From: Billgrantia tianxiuensis
GTDB taxonomy: Bacteria > Pseudomonadota > Gammaproteobacteria > Pseudomonadales > Halomonadaceae
NCBI RefSeq assembly: GCF_009834345.1
Contig: NZ_CP035042.1
Coordinates: forward strand, 4,526,001-4,590,000
Direction of reading: 5' to 3'
Length of the DNA: 64,000 nucleotides
Each line of letters begins with the position of its first letter. Position 1 is the stretch's first letter. Shown piece after piece: positions 37,008 to 46,456 of the stretch. The translations under genes and the position numbers were made by a program. The notes below the pieces were generated by a model. That model was not told the origin of the DNA and did no database searches. It saw only the letters and a list, made by a program, of their open reading frames with translations.

Positions 37008-39088
37008 CTAGACGAAAGGAGAATATCGACACCCCACCAGGCTGGCATCGCCCCGTTCATGGCCCTTGCCACTGACTTCGGCAAGCCATTCGAGTGCTGC
37101 CAGGAGTCGCTCGTGGCCCATCTGGCGCGCAATGAAGAGGGGCCCGCCCCGCCAGCGAGGGAAGCCGTATCCGTGCACGAGCGCAATGTCGATGTCCGCC
37201 GGTCGCTGGCAGACGCCTTCATCGAGCAACAGCAGCGCCTCGTTGATCAGGGCGAGCAGCGCCCGCTGCTGGATTTCCTCGTCAGCGAACGCCCTCGCCT
37301 CGATGCCCTGCTCCTGGCGGTAAAGATCGATGATCGCCGCGACCTCGGGGTCCGCGACGGGGCGCTTGTCTTCGCCGTAGCGGTAGTAGCCCTTGCCCGT
37401 CTTGCGCCCCAGGCGACCGGCTTCGCAGATCAGATCGGGGATTCCCACATAGCGGCGCAGCTGCCGGGTGGCCATGGTTTGCTGGCGCATCCTCCAGGCG
37501 ATATCCAGCCCGGACATGTCGGCCACCTTGAACGGCCCCATGGCAAAGCCATACGCCTCCAGGGCGGCATCGATCCGTTCGGGGCTGGCGCCCTCTTCCA
37601 GCATGAACTCGCACTGACGGCGATAGGCCGCGTACAGCCGGTTGCCGACAAATCCCCAGCTGTTGGCCACCACGATCGCTTTCTTCTTCAGGCGCCGAGA
37701 GAACTGGATGGCAGTGCTGAGCGTCTGCTCGCTGGTGGTCTTGCAGCGCACCACCTCGAGCAGCGCCATACGCTGCGCAGGGCTGAAGAAGTGCAGCCCA
37801 AGGACGCGCGCCGGGTTGGCGATACACTCCGCGATCCGGTCGATATCGAGATAGGAGGTATTGGTCGCCAGCAGCGTGTCCTCGCCGACAAGACCGGCCA
37901 GGTCGGCAAACAGCGCCCGCTTGATGTCGAGATCCTCGACAATGGCTTCGATCACCAGGTCCGTGCCGACCACCGCCTGGATCTCCTGGGTAGGCCGCAG
38001 TCTCGCCAGCAGCTCATCGCGCCGCTCGGCCGTCATGCGCCCACGCTCGACATCCCCTTCCAGCTCCTGAGCGATCCGCTTCACCCCCGCCTCGAGGGCC
38101 GCGGCACTCCGCTCCAGCAGATCGACCGTATAGCCGACCTGCAGCACGCAGAGGGCGATCCCGCTGCCCATCGTGCCGGCACCGATCACCGAGACTCGCT
38201 CCAGTGAGCGAGGCGCCACGGCCCGGGTCGGCGTGAAGGGCGGCTCGCGCTCGGCAAAGAAGAGGTAGCGCAGCGCGCGTGCCGGTTCGCTGCCACGCAG
38301 GGCGAGGAAGTGCGCCCGTTCCTTGGCCACCGCTTCGGCAAAGCTCGACTTGGCGGCACTCATTACCACCTCGGCCGCCACGGCTGCCGCCGGCAAGCCG
38401 CGTGAACGTGCCAGCAGCCTTTGCGCCTGAGCCTGCAGCGACGCTTCCTCGACGGGGGCGACGTCACGCTCGGCCAGGGGCCGTTTTCCGCCCCGGTAGC
38501 GATTCGCGTAGGCCAGGATTTCGGCCTGCAGCGCCGCGCCCTCTTCCGACGCCGTCAGCAGCTCGTCCACCAGTCCGATCCGGTTGGCCTCGGCGGCCGC
38601 GATGGGCTTGCCGCTGACGATCATCTCCAACGCCTTGGGCAGTCCCACGGCGCGTGGCAGGCGCTGGGTCCCGCCGGCACCGGGGATGACGCCGACGCTG
38701 ACCTCGGGCAGCCCCAGCATGGCGGTGGGCGTCGCCAACCGCACGTCGCAGGCCAGCGCCAGCTCCAGCCCACCGCCCAGGGTGTGGCCCTTGACCACGG
38801 CGATCAGCGGCAGCGGAAAGCCAGCCAGCGCGGCCGTCACTTGCGGCAGCGTCGGTTCGGTCGGCTCGTTTTCCAGCTCGTGCAGATCGGCGCCGGCCAC
38901 CAGGTGCTGGCCCGCCCCGTCAGCACGACAGCGGTGGTGCGCTGCACGTCGATCCGGCCCAGCGCGGCCAGGATGCCCCGACGTACCGCGTCGGTGCTGC
39001 TGTTGACCGGAGGATTGTCGAGGGTGATGACCGCCACTGCCCCCTCCTGGCGCAGGTGGACCTGGCCGCCGGTACGCGCTTCAGCCAT
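37008..39088 (-). pseudogene. FadJ-like enoyl-CoA hydratase/3-hydroxyacyl-CoA dehydrogenase, frameshifted as sequenced
   Basis: A multifunctional beta-oxidation enzyme. The crotonase domain (residues about 10-190) holds both catalytic glutamates in [14 protein letters not shown] and [16 protein letters not shown]. The NAD-binding domain starts at VSVIGAGTMGSGIALC near 300, with the dehydrogenase histidine in LGLHFFSPAQRMALLEVV. The C-terminal helical domain follows (WGFVGNRLYAAYRR). The frame breaks at the four-C run 38915-38918, where the family reads [14 protein letters not shown]. Adding one base gives 693 aa. ATG 39088 follows GGAGGG and overlaps the upstream synthetase stop by 8 nt. Probably functional. 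Confidence 0.88.
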
Positions 39089-41211
39089 GGGAGCCGCCCT
39101 CCCCGCCGCCCTCATCGAGGACGAGCACCGCGTCCGCCGCCACCACGCCCTCTCCTTCCGGCAGGACGAACAGCGGGTTGATCTCCGAGGTCACCAGGCG
39201 CTCGCCCAGCGCCGCCATCAGGGCGGAGAAATGGACGATCGCCTGCGCCAGCGCTTCGGTATCGCGCCGCGGTGCACCGCGATAACCGTCGAGCAGGGGC
39301 CAGGTGGTCAGCTGCTGCATCATCTCCCTGGCCTGCTCCAGCGTGAGACCGCCCTGGGCCGGTAGCAGCCGGATGGCGGTGTCCTTGAATAGCTCGGCGG
39401 TGACGCCACCGGCACCCAGCAGGATGGCCGTGCCCAGGGCATCGCGATTGGCCCCAGGATCAGCTCGTGGCCGCCCGACACCATCGCCTCCACCAGGTAG
39501 GCGTCGGGACGGCGCCCCACGTGGGATTTCACCTGGTGCGTCATCTGCTCCAGGCGATCGCCGATCGTGTCCGCATTCAGGTGCAGCGCCACGCCGCCGA
39601 TGTCGCTCTTGTGCAGCAGGTTGGCGTCCAGCACCTTCAGCACGACCGGCGCTCCCACTTCACTGGCGGCGCGCTCGGCCTCCTCGCGCGTGTGCACGAC
39701 ACGGCTCGGCGGTACGGCAATGCCCGCCTCGGCAAACAGCTGCTTGGCGGCGGCCTCGTCGATCGCGCCCTGGGGCAGGCCGCTCACGTCGGGCAGTTGG
39801 ACGCTCGGCTGGCTGGCCCCAGCCTTCAGCGGCTGACTGGTGATGTGCAGGGCTTCGAGCACTGCACTGCAACTTTCCGGCGAGCTGAAGCCGGGAATCG
39901 CCGCCCGGTTCAGGCGCTGTAGCGTATTCGGCGCATAGGGGCTGACGTAAGCCAGCACCGGCTTGTCGCTGGAATCGAGGCTATCGCTGATCGCCCGACC
40001 ACGAGGTCCGGCATGGCCAGGCCCGAGGAACCGATGATCACGATCAAGGCGTCGTAGCTGTCGCTTTCGAGCAGGATGCGAATCGCTTGCCGCAGCAGAT
40101 CGGGCTGCAGCCCCGCCAGGGTCACGTCGATGGGGTTGCGGTCTAGTGCCGTTGGCGTATCGCCCTGCAGGGCGCGCAGTTTCTCCGCGGTGGCCTGATC
40201 CGGCGGAGGTGTCTCGAAGCCATTGATGCCCAGGCTGTCGGCGATGAGGGTACCGGCACCGCCGGTGGAGGTCAGCACGGCGACGCGGCGCCCCGCCAGT
40301 TGGCGGCCGGCCACCAGGACGGCGGGCACGTCGAGGAATTCATCGAAGGTGTTGACGCGAATGACACCGAGCTCACGGAAGAAGGCATCGTAGACGCGGT
40401 CTTCTCCCGCCAGTGCTCCGGTGTGCGAGCTGGCGGCGCTGGCCCCCGCCTCGGAGCGCCCGATCTTGAACACCACCAGCGGCTTGCCTGCTTCGCGGGC
40501 CCGCATCGCCACCTCACGGAAGCGCGCAGGGTGGCGAATGCTCTCCAGATAGAGCGCAATCACCTTGGTGCTGGGATCGTCGATCAGGTACTCGACGAAA
40601 TCGCTCACCTCCAGATCCACCTCGTTGCTGGTGGAGATGAGCGAGGAGAGACCGATGCCGCGGCCCGCCGCACGCGAGAGCAGCGCCCCCAGGATGCCGC
40701 CGCTCTGCGAGACCACCGCCACGCTGCCGGCAGGCAGCTCGCTGACCTCCAATGCCCCGCTGGCGGAAAGGGGAATGCCGGCCGTCAGGTTGACCAGGCC
40801 GATGGTGTTCGGCCCCAGGATACGCATGGAACCGGCGGCCTCCTTCAGCTGCGCCTGAAGATCCTGGCCCTCTTCCCCCGCCTCCGCATAGCCGCTGGCG
40901 AGCACCACCGCGGCCTTGCAGCCCAGTTGAGCCAGTCCGCGAACCGCATCGATGCTGCGCCTGGCATTGAGCAGCACCAGGCCGACATCCGGGGCCTCAG
41001 GCAGCGCCTCCACGCTCGGGTAGCAGGTGAGGCCCTGGATCTCGTCGGCCTTGGGATTGACCGGATAGATCGCCCCCCCGAAGCCATGCTTGATCAGGTA
41101 GGAAACGGGCAGGCCCGAGGTTTTCTTCGGATCGGCAGAGGCACCGATCACCGCAATACTTCTTGGATTGAGGAGGGCATCGATCTGGTTCACTGCTGGT
41201 ATTTGGTTCAC
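39081..41211 (-). pseudogene. ADP-forming acyl-CoA synthetase (acetate-CoA ligase family), two frameshifts as sequenced
   Basis: Fused NDP-forming ligase: CoA-binding domain (NPRSIAVIGASADPKKTSGL), succinyl-CoA-ligase-like domains with the phospho-histidine in ASSHTGALAGEDRVYDAFF, and a C-terminal ATP-grasp domain (AEAGIAVPPSRVVHTREEAE). The frame is lost at 39994-39996 (three C, family reads VVGAISDS) and at 39452-39455 (four C, family reads LILGANRDALG). Restoring one base each gives 710 aa, the normal length. Start is a GTG at 41211 inside a GTGA overlap with the upstream crotonase, with AAGGAGG 7 nt upstream. It would activate an acid to its CoA ester with ATP. Confidence 0.88.
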
Positions 41212-41217
41212 TGCTGG
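41182..41217. repeat. 18-bp tandem duplication across a stop/start junction
   Basis: Two adjacent 18-bp units, 41182-41199 and 41200-41217, match at 16 of 18 bases. Each carries the GTGA overlap, so the synthetase has two alternative GTG starts (41211 and 41193). Confidence 0.7.
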
Positions 41218-42005
41218 GCCTCCTTCATGCGATCGAGAAAGGCCTGCACCGAGCGGCGATGCTCCTCGGAGGTGTAACAGATGCCCTGGGCCTTGCTGCC
41301 CTCGGCAAACACCTGGTGCTCGGACATCTCGTAGCTCTTGTTGATGACCGACTTGGTCAGCGCAATCGCCGTACGCGAGCCACTGCTCATCTCGTCCGCC
41401 ATGGCCCGGGCCGAGCCCAACAGCTCGTCGGCGCTGCAAAGCCGATCCGCAATGCCCAGCTGCAGGGCCTCTTCGGCATTCACACGACGACCGCTGAAGA
41501 TCAGCGCCTTGGCACGCGCCAGGCCGACACGACGGGGCAGGAAGTACATGCCGCCGCCATCCGGCACCAGCCCACGGGCGATGTAGGCCCAGGTGAAGTG
41601 GGCATGCTCGGATGCCACGACGAAGTCACAAGAGAGGGCCAGGTCCGCGCCCAGCCCCGCCGCCGAGCCGTTCACGGCCGCCACGGTGGGAATCGGCAGG
41701 TTCAGCAGCAGGCTGGCGGCGTAGTGCACGCCCTGCTGTCGCTCCCAGCCGTTGAATCCCACCGTGGCAGGGTCGGCTTCCATCCGCGTTTTCATGCCTG
41801 CGATGTCGCCGCCGGCACAAAAACCCTTGCCACTCCCTGTGATGACCAAGGCGCGAATGGCGCGATCGGTGCGGATCGCAAGCAGATGCTCCACCAGCTC
41901 GGCCCGCATGGCATCGCTCATGGCGTTGCGCTTGTCGGGACGGTTCAGCGTCAGCAGGGCAATTCCGTCATCCAGCGTAAAGTTGACCAGCTCGTTCTGG
42001 CTCAT
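41208..42005 (-). CDS. Crotonase family protein, PaaG-like enoyl-CoA isomerase/hydratase
   Basis: A 265-aa crotonase-fold enzyme with NRPDKRNAMSDAMRAELV and the oxyanion segment GKGFCAGGDIAGMKTRM. The two glutamates of classical hydratases are absent: the helix reads GLGADLALSCDFV and the next loop FTWAYIARGLVPDGGGMYFL. An aspartate in LVPDGGG is the catalytic residue of PaaG-type isomerases, so isomerisation or a related reaction is likely. ATG 42005 follows GAGGGG. It overlaps the next gene by GTGA. It belongs to the minus-strand run with CaiB, MmgE/PrpD and TTT genes. Confidence 0.86.
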   Translation of the reverse strand: MSQNELVNFTLDDGIALLTLNRPDKRNAMSDAMRAELVEHLLAIRTDRAIRALVITGSGKGFCAGGDIAGMKTRMEADPATVGFNGWERQQGVHYAASLLLNLPIPTVAAVNGSAAGLGADLALSCDFVVASEHAHFTWAYIARGLVPDGGGMYFLPRRVGLARAKALIFSGRRVNAEEALQLGIADRLCSADELLGSARAMADEMSSGSRTAIALTKSVINKSYEMSEHQVFAEGSKAQGICYTSEEHRRSVQAFLDRMKEAQQ

Positions 42006-42257
42006 GACACACCCCTCTTGAATGACAGCCGTCATGTAAAAAGTTATTTAAAGAATGAAGCCCAACGGCTTTCCCGATAAAACCCAGGCCATTGCCTGCC
42101 CGCACTTCAATCAAAGGAAAGAAAAGGCTCCGCCCATGACCAAGGGGAACCCCTAAAGAGCCACAGGAGAAGAACGGGGCATAAAACAGGACACGCAACT
42201 CTGAGGAAATCAGTGTGGCAGAAGCATCAACCTTGCCGCACCGACGGTATAAACTTT

Positions 42258-43256
42258 CTATTCGCCAGACTTTTCCAATTCACCCTTGGCGACTTCACTT
42301 ATCCTTCTTGCAAACTCCGTATACTCTTCCGGGCCCATCCATGAATCGGTGACCCCGGCATTACGTGCATACTCCTGGTAATGTTCGGAGCGCATGGCCT
42401 CATGGAATGCATCGGCGATCTGCTGCTGCGTCTCCATCGGGATGCCGGCGGGACCGAAAACGCCGCGAACCTGAACCCAACCGGTATCGATGTCGACTCC
42501 TTGCTCTGCGAAGGTGGGAACGTCCGGCAGTCCTTCCAGTCTTTCATCTGCAATGACACCGACGCCTTGAATGCGGTCAGCATCGAAAAAGCTCTTTAAC
42601 GCACTGAGGTTGGAGATCCCCACGTCCACGTGACCACCCATGACAGCGGCGATGATGTCGGGCGTGCCGTTATAGGCGATCCACTCGAATTCGACATCGG
42701 CCTCGTTCTCGAGCATGGAAATGGCGATATTCTGCGTGGAACCTTCCGGGCCGAATCCTCCTACGCTGACTTTCTCGCTTCCATTTCCGGCTTTCTCGAG
42801 CAGCTCGCCAACGCTCTCGATACCCGTCTCGCTTCTGGAGAAGACGATATGCACGTCTTCCTGCGCCGAGGCGATCCAGGCAAAGTCATCCAGTTCGAAA
42901 ACACCGTTGAGATTGGTCAGCATCCCGGTGAAGTGGGAAAGCGTATTGATGCCCAGTGTCAGGCCGTCGGGCTTCGCACTGCGAATACGGGACATCTGAG
43001 TGGCACCCGCGCCGCCCGGCGAATTGATAACGACGATCTGCTGCCCAATCTGGGGTTCCATCGTTTCAGCTAGCGTTCGGATGAATACGTCCGCCGAACC
43101 GCCCGCCTGGGTATGCATGACGAGATTCACTGGACCTGACGGCCAGTCACCCTCGTCTGCGACCGCAAGGCTTCCGGCAGAAGTTACGGTCAACAACGAA
43201 ACGGCGGCAACGTTAAAAAACGTTTTCGAAACCGTGCTCTTGAAGTTATTGTTCAT
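42258..43256 (-). CDS. tctC: TctC family solute-binding protein (second TTT set)
   Basis: A 332-aa Bug/TctC protein with a signal peptide (hydrophobic FFNVAAVSLLTVTSAGSLAV, cleavage near AVA-DE), then VNLVMHTQAGGSADVFIRTL and VVINSPGGAGAT, the two ligand-binding loops. The ligand loops differ from the TctC at 2244, so the substrate is probably different. GAGGTG lies before ATG 43256. It is between MmgE/PrpD and the crotonase, 5.4 kb away from the tctBA genes it presumably serves. Confidence 0.9.
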   Translation of the reverse strand: MNNNFKSTVSKTFFNVAAVSLLTVTSAGSLAVADEGDWPSGPVNLVMHTQAGGSADVFIRTLAETMEPQIGQQIVVINSPGGAGATQMSRIRSAKPDGLTLGINTLSHFTGMLTNLNGVFELDDFAWIASAQEDVHIVFSRSETGIESVGELLEKAGNGSEKVSVGGFGPEGSTQNIAISMLENEADVEFEWIAYNGTPDIIAAVMGGHVDVGISNLSALKSFFDADRIQGVGVIADERLEGLPDVPTFAEQGVDIDTGWVQVRGVFGPAGIPMETQQQIADAFHEAMRSEHYQEYARNAGVTDSWMGPEEYTEFARRISEVAKGELEKSGE

Positions 43257-43382
43257 TTTCTTCACCTCACTTGTTATCAATTACAAGAACCAAGCATCAA
43301 CACTGACCAATGCTGGCATGACCTAAAAAACGCTTCCACCGACGATAAATTGGTGCTTGGCCAACCTTTGGTTCAGTGAATG

Positions 43383-44729
43383 CTAGATCGACAACCCAAG
43401 CCCGCCAGGCAGCTCATTTCCCCACATGATGTTGCCCTTGATCTTCTCGAGTTCGGGCCGTGGAAGGATGCCTGTCGTCAACTCATCGTATTTCTCGATC
43501 AGCTCATCATCCGACATGGGATCTTCCGGGTCTCCCTTGCGAGATTCCTGGAAATGGGAGACCTCCTTCCCATCGGCGGTCGTCACAATGATGTTGGCCA
43601 TCCGCTTCGCGGGGTATGCTTTGGCAATGTCCTGCCTCTCCGACACCGTCACCTTTTTCATCAGGTCACGCATTCGCGCATCGTTCAGCATCGCGCTTTC
43701 GAACGCCTGCAGCCTGACTTTTCCTGATAGCAAAAAGGCAGCAACGCAATACTGCAGGCTGAACCTGGCTTCCTGGGCCGTGTTCGGGACGGGCCGATTG
43801 CACATCGAGTAGGTAGCGCCATATCCCTCGATGTGGATTCTCTGGATCTGGTCAAGGGGTATGTTCTCTCTTTCCCTGAGCACCTTCAGTCCATCGAGCG
43901 CCGGGAAGATATGCCCACAGCAGCCGTGATTCTTGATCGTCATGCGCGTGATGGGCGTCCAGTTGCCGATGCCATCCAGCGCGGCTTTCCAATCTCCGCT
44001 GGAGTCGCTGGTTGCCGCGGCGAAGCCGTTAGGCGCATGCAGGCTGTCGAGCGATGCCGTCACGCCTTGGGCGGCGGCCATTCCGGCCAGGATTCCCGCA
44101 TCCGCCGCATGACCGGCGTGCAGCGGCTTGGCCATGCCTTCGCCTTGCAGGTTTTGTTGATGTCCGCCGGCGAAGCTGCTCGAGAGGGCAATGGCGTGGC
44201 CAATTTGCGGCTGGCTGGCGCCGAGGAGCATCGCCGTAGAGACTGCCGCGCCGATAGTGCCCACTGTGGCCGAGGTATGCCAGTAGGTGTAGTGGCTTGG
44301 CTGAATGGCCAGCGCGATACGGCAGCCGACTTCGTAGCCGCCGATAATGGCACGGTGCAGCCGCTCGCGAGATGCGCCGATATCCTGTGCGACTGCAAGC
44401 GCGGCGGAGATGGTGGAGCTGCCGGGGTGGTAGCCGCCGTCCTTGAAGATATCGTCGAACTCGACCGTATGGCTGGCAGTGGCGTTCAACAGGGCAGCAT
44501 GGCGTGGCGCGCCCTGCAGCCCATCGACATAGCACACTGCCTTGCCGCCGCCCCGCGTGCTGGCAAACGCCTTGGAGAGCAGCGTGGCAGGTGCGTGGCG
44601 AGTGCCCGGTAGCGTGGTGGCAAACCAATCCAACAGCGCGCGGCGCGTTGCCCAATCCACCTCTGGAGGCAAAGGTCGGCGCTGCCACTCGTCCGCCACC
44701 CGTGCCAGGCATTCGATAGGATGGTTCAT
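43383..44729 (-). CDS. MmgE/PrpD family protein
   Basis: A 448-aa protein of the MmgE/PrpD fold, which includes 2-methylcitrate dehydratase, cis-aconitate decarboxylase and other enzymes on branched tricarboxylic or dicarboxylic acids. Family marks are the long helical N domain, ASHTVEFDDIFKDGGYHPGS (His and Asp of the active site), FAGGHQQNLQGEGMAKPLHAG, and the KNHGCCGHIFPALDGL loop. ATG 44729 follows AGGTGA. It begins 9 nt after the CaiB gene stop. Substrate is not readable; the pairing with a CoA-transferase and a TTT carrier suggests an imported branched di- or tricarboxylate. Confidence 0.88.
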   Translation of the reverse strand: MNHPIECLARVADEWQRRPLPPEVDWATRRALLDWFATTLPGTRHAPATLLSKAFASTRGGGKAVCYVDGLQGAPRHAALLNATASHTVEFDDIFKDGGYHPGSSTISAALAVAQDIGASRERLHRAIIGGYEVGCRIALAIQPSHYTYWHTSATVGTIGAAVSTAMLLGASQPQIGHAIALSSSFAGGHQQNLQGEGMAKPLHAGHAADAGILAGMAAAQGVTASLDSLHAPNGFAAATSDSSGDWKAALDGIGNWTPITRMTIKNHGCCGHIFPALDGLKVLRERENIPLDQIQRIHIEGYGATYSMCNRPVPNTAQEARFSLQYCVAAFLLSGKVRLQAFESAMLNDARMRDLMKKVTVSERQDIAKAYPAKRMANIIVTTADGKEVSHFQESRKGDPEDPMSDDELIEKYDELTTGILPRPELEKIKGNIMWGNELPGGLGLSI

Positions 44730-44738
44730 TGCGGTCAC

Positions 44739-45953
44739 CTAACGAATCTCATCCAATGCACCGCCAATGACCCCAGCGGCTTTCAGGGCGTGAAGGTCAT
44801 CCACTGAATAACCCAGGCTGGCGAGCAGTTCCGCCGTCTGGGCGCCGACCTTTTGCGGTGGAGACGTGATACGCCGCTCACCCGCAGACATCGTAAACGC
44901 CGAGATCGGCACGACCAGCGCACGCTCATCGTTCTCCTCGATGGGCTGGCTGTGCAACATGCCCCTCGCGCCGACGTGAGGGTCGGCCAGGGTTTCCTCC
45001 AGACGCCTGATCCTCGCCGCCGGAATGCGCCGCTCCTGCAGGAACGTCTCCCAGTAGTCCGCCGTCATGGTACCGATGATTTCAGCAATGACCTTGGCTT
45101 CTTCCTCATGGCTATCGAGGCGCTGGTTGTTGTTCTCCTTGATCATGTCCTCCCGCCCCAACGCCGTCCACAGACGCTTCTGCTGCGTCAGGTTGGACGC
45201 AGCAATCATCAACGGCTCATCGGAGGCGTGGTAACAACCGATCGTGGCGAAAGGAAACGTATTGCCCTTTGGCTCCGGCTTTTTTCCGTTCCACAGCAGT
45301 GCGGTCAAATAGGGACTTGTCAGCATCAGGGCCGTGTCCAGCATCGACACATCGATGAACTGCCCTTTCCCACCATTCCGCTCGCGCTGAAAAAGCGCCG
45401 AGGCAATGGAAAATGCCGCTGTCGTACCGGTGGCATAGTCGACGACTGGTGCACCGCTCTTGAGCGGTCCCGTCTGACGGTCTCCCGTCATTGCCATCAT
45501 GCCCGAGAAGGCTTGAATGACATTATCGTAGGCCGTGAGCTCCCGGCGCGGCCCCGTGGAGCCAAAGGCAGAGATGGAACAGTAGATCAACGCCGGATTG
45601 ATGGCGGCCAGATCTTCATATCCCAACCCAAGCTTTTCCAGGGCGCCCGGGCGGTAGTTCTCGACGAACACATCGGCCGTTGCCAACAGCCTCTTCATGA
45701 TTCGTTGCCCTTCGGGCTTCTTGAAGTCGATGGCAACGGCCTTCTTGTTGCTGGCCTGGGACATGAATGCCGTACCCATGCCGATATCGTTCAGCTCCCT
45801 GTCAGACCCTTGCAGGCGCGCCTGGTCAGGGTCCGATGGCGACTCCACCTTGATGACATCCGCCCCCAGCACAGCGAGTTGATACGTCGCGAATGGGCCG
45901 GCCAGCACGTGGGTGGCATCAATGACACGAATGCCTTCAAAGGGGGGAGACAT
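44739..45953 (-). CDS. CaiB/BaiF family III CoA-transferase
   Basis: A 404-aa enzyme with FEGIRVIDATHVLAGPFATY at the N terminus, the GADVIKVESPSDPDQAR segment, and VFVENYRPGALEKLGLGYED, the standard CoA-binding block. The catalytic aspartate is expected in the QFIDVSMLDTALML region. These interlocked dimers move CoA from a donor such as succinyl-CoA to an acid. GAGGTG precedes the ATG. It is the first gene of the minus-strand run, divergent from the LysR gene at 46456 across about 500 bp, so it probably marks the promoter. Confidence 0.92.
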   Translation of the reverse strand: MSPPFEGIRVIDATHVLAGPFATYQLAVLGADVIKVESPSDPDQARLQGSDRELNDIGMGTAFMSQASNKKAVAIDFKKPEGQRIMKRLLATADVFVENYRPGALEKLGLGYEDLAAINPALIYCSISAFGSTGPRRELTAYDNVIQAFSGMMAMTGDRQTGPLKSGAPVVDYATGTTAAFSIASALFQRERNGGKGQFIDVSMLDTALMLTSPYLTALLWNGKKPEPKGNTFPFATIGCYHASDEPLMIAASNLTQQKRLWTALGREDMIKENNNQRLDSHEEEAKVIAEIIGTMTADYWETFLQERRIPAARIRRLEETLADPHVGARGMLHSQPIEENDERALVVPISAFTMSAGERRITSPPQKVGAQTAELLASLGYSVDDLHALKAAGVIGGALDEIR

Positions 45954-46440
45954 AGCACCTCTTCACATTGCAAAGTTATTCTCTGCCACAAGATTTGCGG
46001 GGCTAATAGCAACGTATACGAACGAGGGCTAGACGTGCACTGAAGAAAAATCAGGCCAAGGCTAACAAAATGTTGGCAGCGCTCCTCCCGGTTGAGCTGA
46101 CCTCACAGAGGTTTTCGAGACATCAGGTCGTACAGATCTCAAAAAAGCGATAAATCAGATGGCCTAGCCAGTTTCCATGCTCCTCATAGAACCGATCCTC
46201 CTGCAACCCTGCTGCTCTCGCAGGTTTCTCTGTGTAATCAATCATTTGAAAGCCGACCACAAGGGTCCGACCACTAGCATCTGGACATAGGGGAACAATA
46301 AGCTGCATCATCAACTCTCTTATTCCTAAAACTACTCTACGAGTGATAAATTCGGCACCACCCAGGAACCATCAAGAAGTCTTAAAACTCACTTACCGGA
46401 AACTATATTAACCACCACCCACAAGACTAGAGTGTAAAAA
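45954..46440. other. Intergenic region between CaiB and LysR genes
   Basis: About 490 bp, AT-richer than the surroundings. It should contain the promoter of the long minus-strand operon. One short minus-strand frame (46123-46314, 63 codons) is open but has no recognisable family; I do not call it. No repeats or RNA gene seen. Confidence 0.5.
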
Positions 46441-46456
46441 TGAAAAGGCCTTTTCA
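46441..46456. promoter_or_regulatory. Perfect 16-bp palindrome at the LysR gene start
   Basis: TGAAAAGGCCTTTTCA is a perfect palindrome that ends on the first base of the ATG and covers the ribosome site AAGG. It could be an autoregulatory operator or a translation-blocking hairpin. Confidence 0.5.

Noticed and set aside
46123..46314. 63-codon minus-strand frame
   Set aside because: Has GAGAG upstream of an ATG pair, but no family, and it lies in a promoter region; insufficient support for a gene.
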